DNA from: Pomphorhynchus laevis
Taxonomy: Eukaryota; Acanthocephala; Palaeacanthocephala; Echinorhynchida; Pomphorhynchidae
Assembly: GCA_012934845.2 (NCBI GenBank)
Contig: WNNJ02002011.1
Coordinates: forward strand, 186,001 to 250,000
Direction of reading: 5' to 3'
DNA: 64,000 nucleotides
Shown: positions 39,901-44,530 of the stretch, piece by piece
Layout of the letters: each line of letters starts with the position of its first letter
How positions within the stretch are numbered: position 1 is the first letter of the stretch
The notes under the pieces: generated by a model
What the model was told of the DNA's origin: nothing
What the model saw: the letters and a program-made list of their open reading frames with translations, nothing else
The model's database searches: none
Program-made: the position numbers and the translations under genes

Positions 39901-41749
39901 TCATTCACATTGATTCATTCATTGATTGCCGTCCGCCAGTCCTCCTCTGCAGCCAGTAGTGGGAGGGATCTGGCACTGATGAGTCATTGTGATGATGAAA
40001 CGGCATTCGTCATTCTTTTGCGTCTGGCTTACATGATTTACAAGAAATTCACGCGGAATGGTCTCGCTCTCCTTAAATAGTTAATTAATAACATATAAAT
40101 GCACAGTTTACTGATCAATCCTCGTCATATATGACCATATTAGTCTTCTATATTACAGATGCGAGATCATACCTCACCAGCAAACAGCAACGCGACCGTT
40201 TACGAAAGATCCATTCAGGATATGCAACAAGCATGATGAATAGTAGTCTCGACATGAGGAGCTTAAGAAATCTTGATATTTGCTCTGGGGGACGTCTTCT
40301 TGAAATAAAGACTAATCCTTAGATTACCCATGTACAACAAAGGCATACCTGAGCACTCCCACTTAATGACATATTTTGTATCCCAAAATGACACATTATA
40401 TCATATCCCACTTTATGACATATGTTGCACCCGTTTTAGGGTAAATCTAACTCTCTGCAGGATATTCTTGAATCTATTCAAGTCGAATCCGGCAGTCCAG
40501 TTTACCTTAACGGTAATTATTCAATGTGTAAAGACTGGGAGTGGTTGATTGTGCAGAATGGAATAGATAACAGAGATTGTTATCTTTGTGGCAGAGACGC
40601 TATGAAAGTCACCCACTTGTGATATAGATTAGTTAAGTAGAAGATTAGACCAGCTGGTCTTTTAATCTAATGAAGAAACGATTGATGTCCGAGACTACAT
40701 CTTGACGTTCATTAAATTATGCAAAATATAATTACAAATTTCTGTGACATTTTTTATTCGTCAAATTCTACAAGTTCACATACTTTGCTATTAAAATCTT
40801 TTAATTCAATTGTTAATTCTCAATTATCCTGCAAATCAAACTAAAAATTTGACTTTTAATAAAATAAGAACTATTTTGTAGGACGAGCGGTGACAAGCCC
40901 ATTCAGCGAAAAGGCATGGGATCAAACTAAGTATAGGCATCTGTACTCTTGGATCCTTGGATAACAGATCATTTGCAACATCTTGAAATGTGTTTTGATT
41001 GTTATATGTAATTTTATTTAATAGTAGAACCATTTTTGTTCTTAAATTCAAGTAAACAAATCAAGCTGCATGATGTCTATAAATGTCACAAAGGTAGTAT
41101 TATGTATTTGAAGCCTTAAATTAAAATTTATTTTTTGTCTGCTTCAAATTGTGTAATTCTAATTTGTTAAAATAAAATATCTTAATTTCAAATATCTCAA
41201 TTATAAATTTTAATTTGACATAAGTTATTATTATTTAATCTTATATAAAATTAATAAGTTATTTATTAATAAAATTAATAATATATATATATAATTTTAT
41301 ATATATATTAATTTTATATTAAAATTAATAAGTTATTAGTATTATTTAATTATTTATTATTTAATTATTTCATTTTTATCATTGTTTAATTTATAATTTA
41401 ATATACGCAGACTCAATTACCTTATCTGAATTGCACAACATTTGACTTTAACAGATTTTACTGAAAATTTTAGGTTAAAAAACTAGTTATTGAATATTTA
41501 TTCAATATTTATGAGATAAATTCATTAAATTTATCTATTCTTCAAAGATAAATTCAGCAAAGTATATGGCCACATCGAAATTTTCTATTTTCTCATTTAA
41601 ATTACCTGTGAATCAAAAAGTCTGTACGGATTAAGTCTTTCTCGCTCAGTTTCGAATAGTCGATTATTGGATCCAGGTGGAAAATGGAGGAAAACATCAG
41701 ATACAACCGTCTTAATGACAAGCTGTACAACAGATAATAAAATATTCAT
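9737..41749 (-). CDS. DD3-3 family secreted protein, complete 12-exon gene
   Basis: Exons in order of translation: 41749-41606, 34189-34109, 28703-28572, 28526-28448, 23445-23256, 21909-21767, 19933-19747, 16650-16618 (tentative), 16546-16389, 16335-16192, 13541-13382, 9926-9737. All splice phases agree and the sum is 1,641 nt, about 546 residues. The match to the DD3-3 family rests on collinear motifs: [13 protein letters not shown] after a signal peptide, [58 protein letters not shown] and a C-terminal [16 protein letters not shown]. The family is named after a Dictyostelium protein, is found in many invertebrates, and has no settled biochemical role. The signal peptide and many cysteines suggest secretion. 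Introns 3, 8 and 9 are 45, 71 and 53 nt; the others are 1.3-7.4 kb and packed with transposons. Compared with my memory of the family, the loop after FQWT is shorter than usual. Confidence 0.85.
10372..10870. repeat. Cluster of inverted tail repeats (aaacgtttgctgaaat)
   Basis: The sequence atttcagcaaacgttt, the hairpin arms cttatgatcttcttcag and gaagaagaaaagcataag, and the complementary aaacgtttgctgaaat recur three or more times, at 10,372-10,446, near 10,560-10,640 and 10,770-10,830. They form near-perfect palindromes with short direct repeats between them (aacacgaactg near 10,226, 10,267, 10,690 and 10,730). They look like stacked 3' tails of retroelements. One half reads ctgaagaagatcataagctc then gaaacg on the minus strand, a weak relative of the hammerhead-type tails seen elsewhere in the window. 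Confidence 0.65.
10892..11858 (-). mobile_element. LINE ORF1 fragment with PHD-like finger and RRM-like domain
   Basis: Two overlapping minus-strand frames form one ORF1. The upstream frame (11,858-11,517) starts [12 protein letters not shown] and holds a cysteine-rich finger: CSIHDC, then a C and H/C spacing to CGFCANKL. The downstream frame (11,626-10,892) is proline/serine-rich and then carries a domain starting [13 protein letters not shown] and running to [16 protein letters not shown], which resembles the RRM-like core of CR1/Jockey-type ORF1 proteins. A single frame change in the overlap near 11,520-11,626 separates them. The basic tail KRRREEKGE precedes the stop. No ORF2 follows on the minus strand, so only the 5' part of the LINE is present. 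It lies in the last intron of the DD3-3 gene, in the same orientation. Confidence 0.7.
11855..12066 (-). repeat. 13-bp minisatellite at the 5' side of the LINE ORF1
   Basis: About fifteen copies of a 13-bp unit (plus strand ggttgtcgtcgac) with occasional variants (gat for gac, a few partial units). The tract is GC-rich in an AT-rich region. Because 13 is not a multiple of 3, all three forward frames stay open, producing spurious ORFs. On the minus strand the array reads directly into the ORF1 ATG, and the first ORF1 codons (gacaaccgaggac) are themselves a variant of the repeat unit. Confidence 0.9.
12360..13070 (-). mobile_element. RT-element N-terminal fragment
   Basis: On the minus strand an open stretch (12,907-12,491) contains [18 protein letters not shown] and [13 protein letters not shown], and past a stop it continues with [19 protein letters not shown] (RT motif A) to KRY near 12,385. 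This matches the N-terminal half of the RT element at 57.5-62.4 kb. The fragment stops at a short TA-rich run, the same position where the 62-kb copy is interrupted. I place it near the Penelope-like RTs without a firm family. It is 5' and 3' truncated with several breaks. Confidence 0.7.
13382..13541 (-). CDS. DD3-3 exon 11
   Basis: The acceptor is aatttag and the donor is gtaaga. It begins with two bases completing a codon left by exon 10 and ends in phase 2. It encodes [19 protein letters not shown], then NTTFW and LASSGYY, corresponding to the DRHNFVQ...YPLPF...LATSGYY block of DD3-3 proteins. The glycine- and asparagine-rich loop often found before this block is absent. Confidence 0.8.
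14500..14800 (+). repeat. Dispersed SINE-like repeat, copy 1
   Basis: This stretch shares a string of landmarks with 35.25-35.48 kb and 35.62-35.79 kb: acaattgaaattt, tgatgacactgcac, agtacg(c/t)tacatttcagta, tcagctactgatccaatac, cacgttt(t)cgg and tgttgactgacgatca. A 60-bp part (gggtctcatcagctgctgac, then cacgtttcgacc) also occurs inside the 398-bp tandem repeat at 31.5 kb. No coding capacity is visible; the class is inferred from size and dispersal. Confidence 0.6.
14995..15606 (-). repeat. Two partial copies of the DD3-3 exon 8/9 neighbourhood
   Basis: The block 15,392-15,606 matches 16,508-16,680 (gagatggatact(c/t)gcc, cctctaacatcattag, taatagtcatgtaatatttt, gatgtaaggatgttatactg, gtgtctgcaaacta). 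The block 14,995-15,190 matches 16,615-16,790 (gtgtctgcaaactagtgtac, gaatatcgtcac). Together they are incomplete downstream copies of exon 9's start, the tentative exon 8 and the upstream intron. The exon-9 copy is interrupted by an insert of about 30 bp, so they look like decayed duplications rather than alternative exons. Confidence 0.65.
15706..16056. mobile_element. 351-bp foldback element with 12-bp target duplication and hammerhead-like core
   Basis: Two arms of about 150 bp are inverted about a centre near 15,880, with ends aagcccgacacgaaagaatg and cattctttcgtgtcgggctt. The flanks carry a perfect 12-bp direct repeat, taatatcttttt, at 15,694-15,705 and 16,057-16,068; this is a target-site duplication of the length usual for retrotransposition. 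Each arm carries a hammerhead-like core, better preserved in the right arm. A related copy sits at 39.83-40.05 kb. It lies in DD3-3 intron 10, and no protein is encoded. Confidence 0.8.
15990..16045 (+). ncRNA. Hammerhead-ribozyme-like motif
   Basis: The plus strand shows CTGATGA (15,998-16,004), a 5-bp stem GTCAT/ATGAC with loop AGTG (16,005-16,018), then GAAAC (16,019-16,023) and a downstream GTC at 16,031-16,033. This is the conserved order of a hammerhead core (CUGAUGA, stem II, GAA, stem III, cleavage triplet). Stem III would be short (ACG/CGT around GCATT) or use the later CGTGTC, and stem I pairing is weak, so activity is uncertain. Hammerhead motifs are known from Penelope-like elements and small retrozymes. 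Confidence 0.5.
16192..16335 (-). CDS. DD3-3 exon 10
   Basis: The acceptor is tatttag and the donor is gtattt. It encodes [16 protein letters not shown], then a stretch ending GDLIHFQWT, the best-conserved block of the family. It starts and ends in phase 1. It is split from exon 9 by a 53-nt intron; without splicing the frame would stop at 16,336. Confidence 0.9.
16336..16388 (-). other. 53-nt mini-intron of the DD3-3 gene
   Basis: It runs from GTTTTG to TTTAG. Removing it joins a glycine codon across the junction and keeps the family alignment ([13 protein letters not shown]). It contains an in-frame stop, so it must be spliced or the gene is broken. Confidence 0.75.
16389..16546 (-). CDS. 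DD3-3 exon 9
   Basis: It encodes [19 protein letters not shown], then [10 protein letters not shown] and [16 protein letters not shown]. The last part corresponds to the RTFQDRSHVF block of the family. The start at 16,546 uses acceptor ttttag; an earlier acceptor (gttag at 16,562) would also leave the frame open but in the wrong phase. Confidence 0.75.
16618..16650 (-). CDS. DD3-3 exon 8, tentative 33-nt microexon
   Basis: The tentative acceptor is taaag and the donor GTATAT. It would encode about [10 protein letters not shown]. It is proposed because exon 7 ends in phase 2 after CVIRIR, where the family continues YNIS, and because it restores phase to exon 9 across a 71-nt intron. The two residues before YNI do not match the family, so the exact boundary is uncertain. 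Confidence 0.4.
16900..18310 (-). repeat. Array of at least four 3' ends of the RT element
   Basis: The 3' end of the 57.4-62.4 kb RT element (tatctagtatcttattcta, gaattgactaataaata, aggtcatcaggaggaactgc, caggtttcggcccctaactc) is present near 17,870-18,180 almost unchanged. It recurs in more diverged form at 16,920-17,060, 17,270-17,530 and 18,171-18,310, and very faintly near 18,940-19,150. All are in the same orientation. The coding part is limited to a few C-terminal codons. They fill DD3-3 intron 7. Confidence 0.75.
19747..19933 (-). CDS. DD3-3 exon 7
   Basis: The acceptor is gcatag and the donor is gtaagt. It encodes [19 protein letters not shown], then [23 protein letters not shown] and EKRCVIRIR. 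The end corresponds to the family block NWTIP...CVLRIR. It starts after one base left by exon 6 and ends in phase 2. Confidence 0.8.
21767..21909 (-). CDS. DD3-3 exon 6
   Basis: The acceptor is tttag and the donor GTGCAA is non-consensus but in phase. It encodes [17 protein letters not shown], then [15 protein letters not shown]. This fits the cysteine-containing CxxNGG.W region after the [12 protein letters not shown] block in the family. Confidence 0.8.
23256..23445 (-). CDS. DD3-3 exon 5, diagnostic block
   Basis: The acceptor is tttaag and the donor gtaagt. It encodes [17 protein letters not shown], then [19 protein letters not shown] and [17 protein letters not shown]. The run [12 protein letters not shown] is the signature I used to recognise the DD3-3 family. 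A different frame over the same bases is also open but is not the coding one. Confidence 0.95.
24000..27400. other. AT-rich part of DD3-3 intron 4, nothing recognised
   Basis: Low-complexity AT-rich sequence with short internal echoes, for example a roughly 100-bp repeat of ttaaactatta-type strings at 26,600-26,760. No exon of either host gene and no element with coding motifs is visible. Confidence 0.5.
27420..27592 (-). mobile_element. tRNA-derived SINE fragment
   Basis: On the minus strand the stretch begins cggccccgcgtggccgaatg, followed by gtggaggcg (A-box-like). About 40 bp later comes the B-box-like gggttcaaacctc. It is GC-rich against the AT-rich intron. The 3' acceptor strand needed to pair with ggccccg is missing and sequence unrelated to tRNA follows to about 27,420. 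This fits a SINE with a tRNA head rather than a tRNA gene. Confidence 0.65.
27690..27830. repeat. 21-bp tandem repeat
   Basis: About six copies of a 21-bp unit (ttgataattcaatcctttta). It keeps a minus-strand frame open with a seven-residue period (NYQLKGL), which is a consequence of the 21-bp length and not a gene. Confidence 0.9.
28205..28328. repeat. Small inverted-repeat element
   Basis: The ends aatattacgcccttttaaa and ttaaaagggcgtaattta are inverted copies about 100 bp apart, with aaattcatttaag and its complement inside. It resembles a MITE. It sits in DD3-3 intron 4 close to exon 4. Confidence 0.55.
28448..28526 (-). CDS. DD3-3 exon 4
   Basis: It encodes [19 protein letters not shown], then RSRERTLG. 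It starts in phase 0 after a 45-nt intron and ends in phase 1 at donor gtaaac. It corresponds to the family block ending RERNLG before the TADQ motif (here TSDQ, in exon 5). Confidence 0.85.
28527..28571 (-). other. 45-nt mini-intron of the DD3-3 gene
   Basis: It runs GTTAGC to ATTTAG between two phase-0 exon ends and contains an in-frame TAA. At 45 nt it is close to the lower limit for animal introns. Confidence 0.75.
28572..28703 (-). CDS. DD3-3 exon 3
   Basis: It encodes [20 protein letters not shown], then [16 protein letters not shown]. The arrangement FF.SG...AK.YL.I.W with a following V(V/I)LQY.C is the family's first beta-rich block. Both ends are phase 0. Confidence 0.85.
29600..30480 (-). 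mobile_element. Penelope-like element fragment (RT end plus GIY-YIG)
   Basis: The minus strand at about 30,470-30,250 reads [15 protein letters not shown], then [17 protein letters not shown], which is RT motif C (YVDD-type) and the region after it. Further on (29,840-29,700) it reads [16 protein letters not shown] and [13 protein letters not shown], a GIY-YIG endonuclease core. RT followed by GIY-YIG is the Penelope-like arrangement. It is an old, broken fragment with several interruptions, lying in DD3-3 intron 2. Confidence 0.7.
30700..31020 (+). mobile_element. LINE RT C-terminal fragment
   Basis: The frame at 30,715-31,020 reads [24 protein letters not shown] sequence, then [20 protein letters not shown]. 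It resembles the post-palm region of CR1/Jockey-type reverse transcriptases (pattern SKA.RMLGFI.R ... L...L.YAS.VW). It is truncated on both sides. Confidence 0.5.
31503..32457 (+). repeat. 398-bp tandem repeat, 2.4 copies
   Basis: Units start at 31,503, 31,901 and 32,299 with cttgattgcatctgtgagct (or ...ttccat...). The third is cut at 32,457. Full units differ at only a handful of positions, so the array is young or homogenised. Each unit contains gggtctcatcagctgctgac and cacgtttcgacc, shared with the dispersed SINE-like repeat. The partial third unit joins directly to an RT-element tail, as if the repeats were its leader or subterminal region. The 67-codon open frame in each unit is short and has no recognisable motif. 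Confidence 0.9.
32457..33770 (+). mobile_element. RT-element C-terminal region, family uncertain
   Basis: Forward frames carry [20 protein letters not shown] (the LP.RLGG.GLR motif after an RT palm), then [38 protein letters not shown] with a cysteine cluster, [18 protein letters not shown], and [12 protein letters not shown] further on. This order is familiar from C-terminal parts of retroelement polymerases in many invertebrates. The palm itself is absent, and the coding region changes frame several times, so it is a relic. I do not assign a clade. Confidence 0.55.
34109..34189 (-). CDS. DD3-3 exon 2
   Basis: The acceptor is attttaag and the donor gtaagt; 27 codons, phase 0 at both ends. 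It encodes [18 protein letters not shown] and more. Joined to exon 1 it reads RLFDSQ then NGKYGGYNV, matching the family's RLFDSQNNN.GGYNVGD. Confidence 0.9.
35250..35790 (+). repeat. Dispersed SINE-like repeat, copies 2 and 3
   Basis: Two adjacent copies (about 35,250-35,480 and 35,618-35,790) carry the same landmarks as the 14.5-kb copy, including gtcagctactgattcaatac and cacgtttcgg, followed by a tgttg(g)(a/t)(c/a)(t)gacgatca string. Copy 2 also shares aaatttaattgaaatcattt with copy 1. They lie in DD3-3 intron 1. Confidence 0.65.
37280..39420 (-). mobile_element. Mosaic of RT-element fragments
   Basis: Several partial, same-orientation copies of the C-terminal half of the 57.5-62.4 kb RT element lie side by side: 37,300-37,615; 38,160-38,520; 38,525-38,830; 38,860-39,180; with a trace near 39,370. 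Landmarks are ccaatatcattacatattgt, cattcatattctataaagct and gggctactattacc. The first open stretch reads [20 protein letters not shown]. All are old and broken. A DNA-transposon fragment separates the first two. The cluster fills part of DD3-3 intron 1. Confidence 0.7.
37620..38155 (+). mobile_element. DDE transposase fragment (Tc1/mariner-like superfamily)
   Basis: The frame 37,635-37,856 reads [19 protein letters not shown], then [19 protein letters not shown] within VVDNASIH and an E within NPIEE.FS, with PxSPxLNP between them, are the last two parts of the catalytic triad in the Tc1/mariner/IS630 DDE superfamily. The N-terminal half with the first D is missing. No terminal inverted repeats were identified. 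It lies between two fragments of the RT element. Confidence 0.7.
39826..40050. mobile_element. Second copy of the foldback/hammerhead-like element
   Basis: The ends gccagacgcgaaagaatgac and cattcttttgcgtctggctt are inverted, and the pairing extends outward (gtaaatcat / atgatttac). The arms have the same content as the 15.7-kb element but part of the left arm is deleted. The right arm keeps CTGATGA at 39,976-39,982, an imperfect stem II (one G-T pair) and GAAAC ending at 40,001. No target duplication was seen. It lies in DD3-3 intron 1. Confidence 0.75.
40130..40570 (-). mobile_element. LINE fragment of the left-end family, reversed
   Basis: The minus strand matches the 2.86-3.11 kb part of the left-end LINE: agcttaagaaatcttgat, ctgggggacgtcttcttgaa and aaagactaatcc have reverse-complement partners near 3,000-3,090. 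The minus strand at 40.45-40.54 kb reads a relative of FTVTVNCSSKADLDRLKRIL. Truncated and broken. Confidence 0.7.
41606..41749 (-). CDS. DD3-3 exon 1 (start codon and signal peptide)
   Basis: The ATG at 41,749 starts [20 protein letters not shown], a short hydrophobic signal peptide with likely cleavage before DVFLH. Then comes [16 protein letters not shown] and PYRLFDSQ, ending at donor gtaatt in phase 0. The family consensus here is (V/I)YLH.P.GSNNRL...RLFDSQ. No other in-frame ATG lies nearby upstream before stops. Confidence 0.92.
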
Positions 41750-41894
41750 TTGTAATTTTTTTTCGCGTAAAAGTTTTAGTTATGCTAGTGGAATTTGCAT
41801 ATTGCATAGATTGTAAAACAATGGTAGAAATTACTGTATCAAGCATCGATCAGCTAAGCACAGCTTTATTGTAACACAAAACGAGCTCTATACA

Positions 41895-42062
41895 TCACAT
41901 ATTTCCCCTTTGTATCTTACTACAAGATCACCCCCTCTATTTACCCTGCACAGCTTCTTTTATCGTAGTTGGTCATTAATAACAATGAAAGCAACGATAA
42001 AAAAGAAAGTTGTGCAGCGTAAATAAATGGGGTCATGTAGTCAGATACCAAAATAGAAATCA
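41895..42062. repeat. Foldback (MITE-like) element upstream of the DD3-3 start
   Basis: Imperfect inverted arms: ttcccctttgtatcttacta and taccctgcacagcttctttt on the left pair with tagtcagatacc and aaagttgtgcagcgtaaa on the right, around a centre near 41,978. It lies about 150 bp 5' of the DD3-3 ATG and may contribute to its 5' UTR or promoter. Confidence 0.7.
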
Positions 42063-44342
42063 CTAACGCTAAAACGAAGTTGAGGCAAGTATGTTGGTAC
42101 TTGGTTTGTCAATCTTGCTACGCTTCTTGTCAGCGATTGACGTTGTCATTTAATATCGTCACCGATAATTTTGACAATTTACATGTAAAGATAAATACGA
42201 AATGTAGGCATTGTATTTCTTCCAGATATCTAACTGTGAAAAATAATTCTTAAAATATAGTAAAAAGATTTCCTTAAATTTTTATCGTTGCATTTTCTAA
42301 CATGCAAATGCATCCGTATTACATGAAAATGCAACAAAACAAAACTTGAGGAGTTAAGAGCTTTGCAAATTGTCATAAACTCGCCTTAGATATGTACTTG
42401 TAAATATATATCAATTTTCTTCAATGTTTAGCATATTTTTTGCATATCTTTTACTATGTATCTTCTAACAGTCTTTCTTAAAATTTAATAGAATCATGCA
42501 ACGCATATTATGTTCACAATATTCTGAAATTTTCTTTACTCTTTAGCTAAACTACATATACAAATACTGCAAGAATTGAAAACCTGCTCATTTTTAAAGC
42601 ATTAAGAACTCATATAATCATTACTTTCGTAAGTTCATGGTTATAGTTGTAACTGTTATTTCAAAACTAAATCAATTAGCTAAAATTCATATTCCAACAA
42701 ATCAATGGTTCTCGATATATGACTGAATCACAAATTAGTTACAGAACTGTATTCTTGAGTTTACGGAAATAAAAAATATTCATTAGAAAGTTTATATTTC
42801 TTATTATAAAGTAAAAAACATCTATTTCTTTACGGATTTGAATGTATCAATTGTAAAGTGACTAATTTGCATATTGCCTTCTTTCATTTAGCCCTAGAAA
42901 CAGTCAGACATTTAAAAAAGTTAAAAAATAAATGTGAAACGCCTTATAGAAATAAACCACTATATCTTAATATTAATTTACTCGGAACATCTAAAACTAT
43001 GGAATCTGTCTATCAAATTGCATGACTTTAGTTTCATGTTATACTGACAGAGTTGAACATTTTTTTAATGCAAAAGAAGCTGCGAGGATGATAAAAACTC
43101 ACAATTCAAATCAGTAGAATTATAATCTATGTCAGTAGTGGAGGTAATGTCAAGTAGATTTAATGACAAGTTTTTTATTTAACATTATATAATTAAATAA
43201 CAACTTAGATTAATAATGAGGCATTTCTATCATCTCAACGATAGTCACGAATTATATGTGAATAAGAGTGGATGAGGATTAGTGCAAATGTTCAGTGGAT
43301 GAGAATTAGTGCAAATGTTCAATTATATATACTCAATAAGCACTTAATTTAATTTTGTAAATATCCAGGAACTATCAGGTATAGTTGAACGGCAAGAAAA
43401 ATCACTTTGATATTTCACTAGCAACTACTAGGATCTTCAGACAATTTTCTAGAAAGATCCTAGTAGTTACTAGTGAAATATCAAAATAATTTTTTTTGTC
43501 GTTCAACTGATAGTTCCTGGAAATTAAAAAATTTAAACACAGATCAGGATGAATATATTTCAAATATTTTTAAACATGAATTGACATTAATGGACATTTA
43601 ATAAAAAATTTTAATAAATTTATTTTAAATTTCTGAAGATGCTAGTAGTTTCTAGCGAAATATCAAAATAATTTTTTGTCGTTCAACTATATCTGATCGT
43701 TCCTGGATATTCAAAAATAATTACAATAATATAATTAAATGCGATTATACAATAAGATTATACATCTTATATTATATAAATAATTAATTAATTAATAATA
43801 TATAAAACTAAATACGATAATAAAAAACAATTAGTGCTTTTATTTTATACTAATTTAGTTGATCACGCAATTGTATAACTATAACTATACCTGATAGTTC
43901 CTGTAAATTAAAAATTTTAATACTAAATACGATAAAATTATATAAAAACAAGCTATTGTTAGTGCTTTTATTGTATACTAATGTAGTTGATCACGCAATT
44001 GTATCCTAATTTAGTTGATTTGGTTTATAACGGCACTGATGTAAAAATTTTAATACTAAATACGATAATATTATATTATATAAATAATTATTGAATAACT
44101 TTTGACAGATAAGTAATTAAAACAAGTAGATTTCTGCAATGATGAAATAAAAATACTTTATAAATACCAAATATTTATTAAAATGCACTAAATGCAAAAT
44201 TAATAAAAATTCAACTTTATTAGGTAAAAAATTTCACAAAATGTTTGTTTGTTTTTTGATCGAGTGCTAAAGCCAGAAATGTTTGCCAAAAAGCATTCTC
44301 GTTCTAAACTTTGGTTTATTTCTTAATCAAGGTTCGTATTAG
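42063..44342. other. Spacer between DD3-3 and QSOX
   Basis: AT-rich DNA. An inverted pair of tails at 43,370-43,520 and a third copy at 43,630-43,720 are listed separately. An open stretch near 42,890-43,020 (VRHLKKLKNKCETPYRNKP) was not recognised. Promoter elements for DD3-3 cannot be told apart from background. Confidence 0.5.
43370..43725. repeat. Inverted retroelement tails with CTGAAGA-hairpin-GAAA motif
   Basis: The arms ccaggaactatcaggtatag and its complement flank gatatttcactagcaacta and tagttactagtgaaatatc (43,370-43,520). A third copy in plus orientation reads ttctgaagatgctagtagtt, then tctagcgaaatatc, at 43,631-43,664. There GCTAG (43,641-45) pairs with CTAGC (43,652-56) between CTGAAGA and GAAA. 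Confidence 0.7.
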
Positions 44343-44530
44343 CTATTTTCTGCTTATATCGATGTAGTAATTAAGTAAAAATTTATAAACATTCTGTTCA
44401 TTCCATGCTAGTTTATTATTTATGTTATAGTAGCAATCAGGACATTGTTCATATGACGGAAATTGAATTTTAGGAACAAGTGGATCCTCAGTCTCATCAT
44501 TTGCCAAGCGTTGATTAACTCGATTGTGAA
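44343..44530 (-). CDS. QSOX: QSOX last exon (FAD-binding HN motif, CxxC, stop)
   Basis: The acceptor is ttttaag. Two bases complete an Ile codon with the previous exon. It encodes HNRVNQRLANDETEDP, then PKIQFPSYEQCPDC and VYKFLLNYY, ending TAG at 44,343. HN.VN.RL contacts FAD in Erv domains, and CPDC matches the third QSOX CxxC. Confidence 0.92.

Noticed and set aside
42890-43130. Possible coding stretch (VRHLKKLKNKCETPYRNKP)
   Set aside because: Interrupted and not recognised; lies between the two host genes without splice signals that connect to either.
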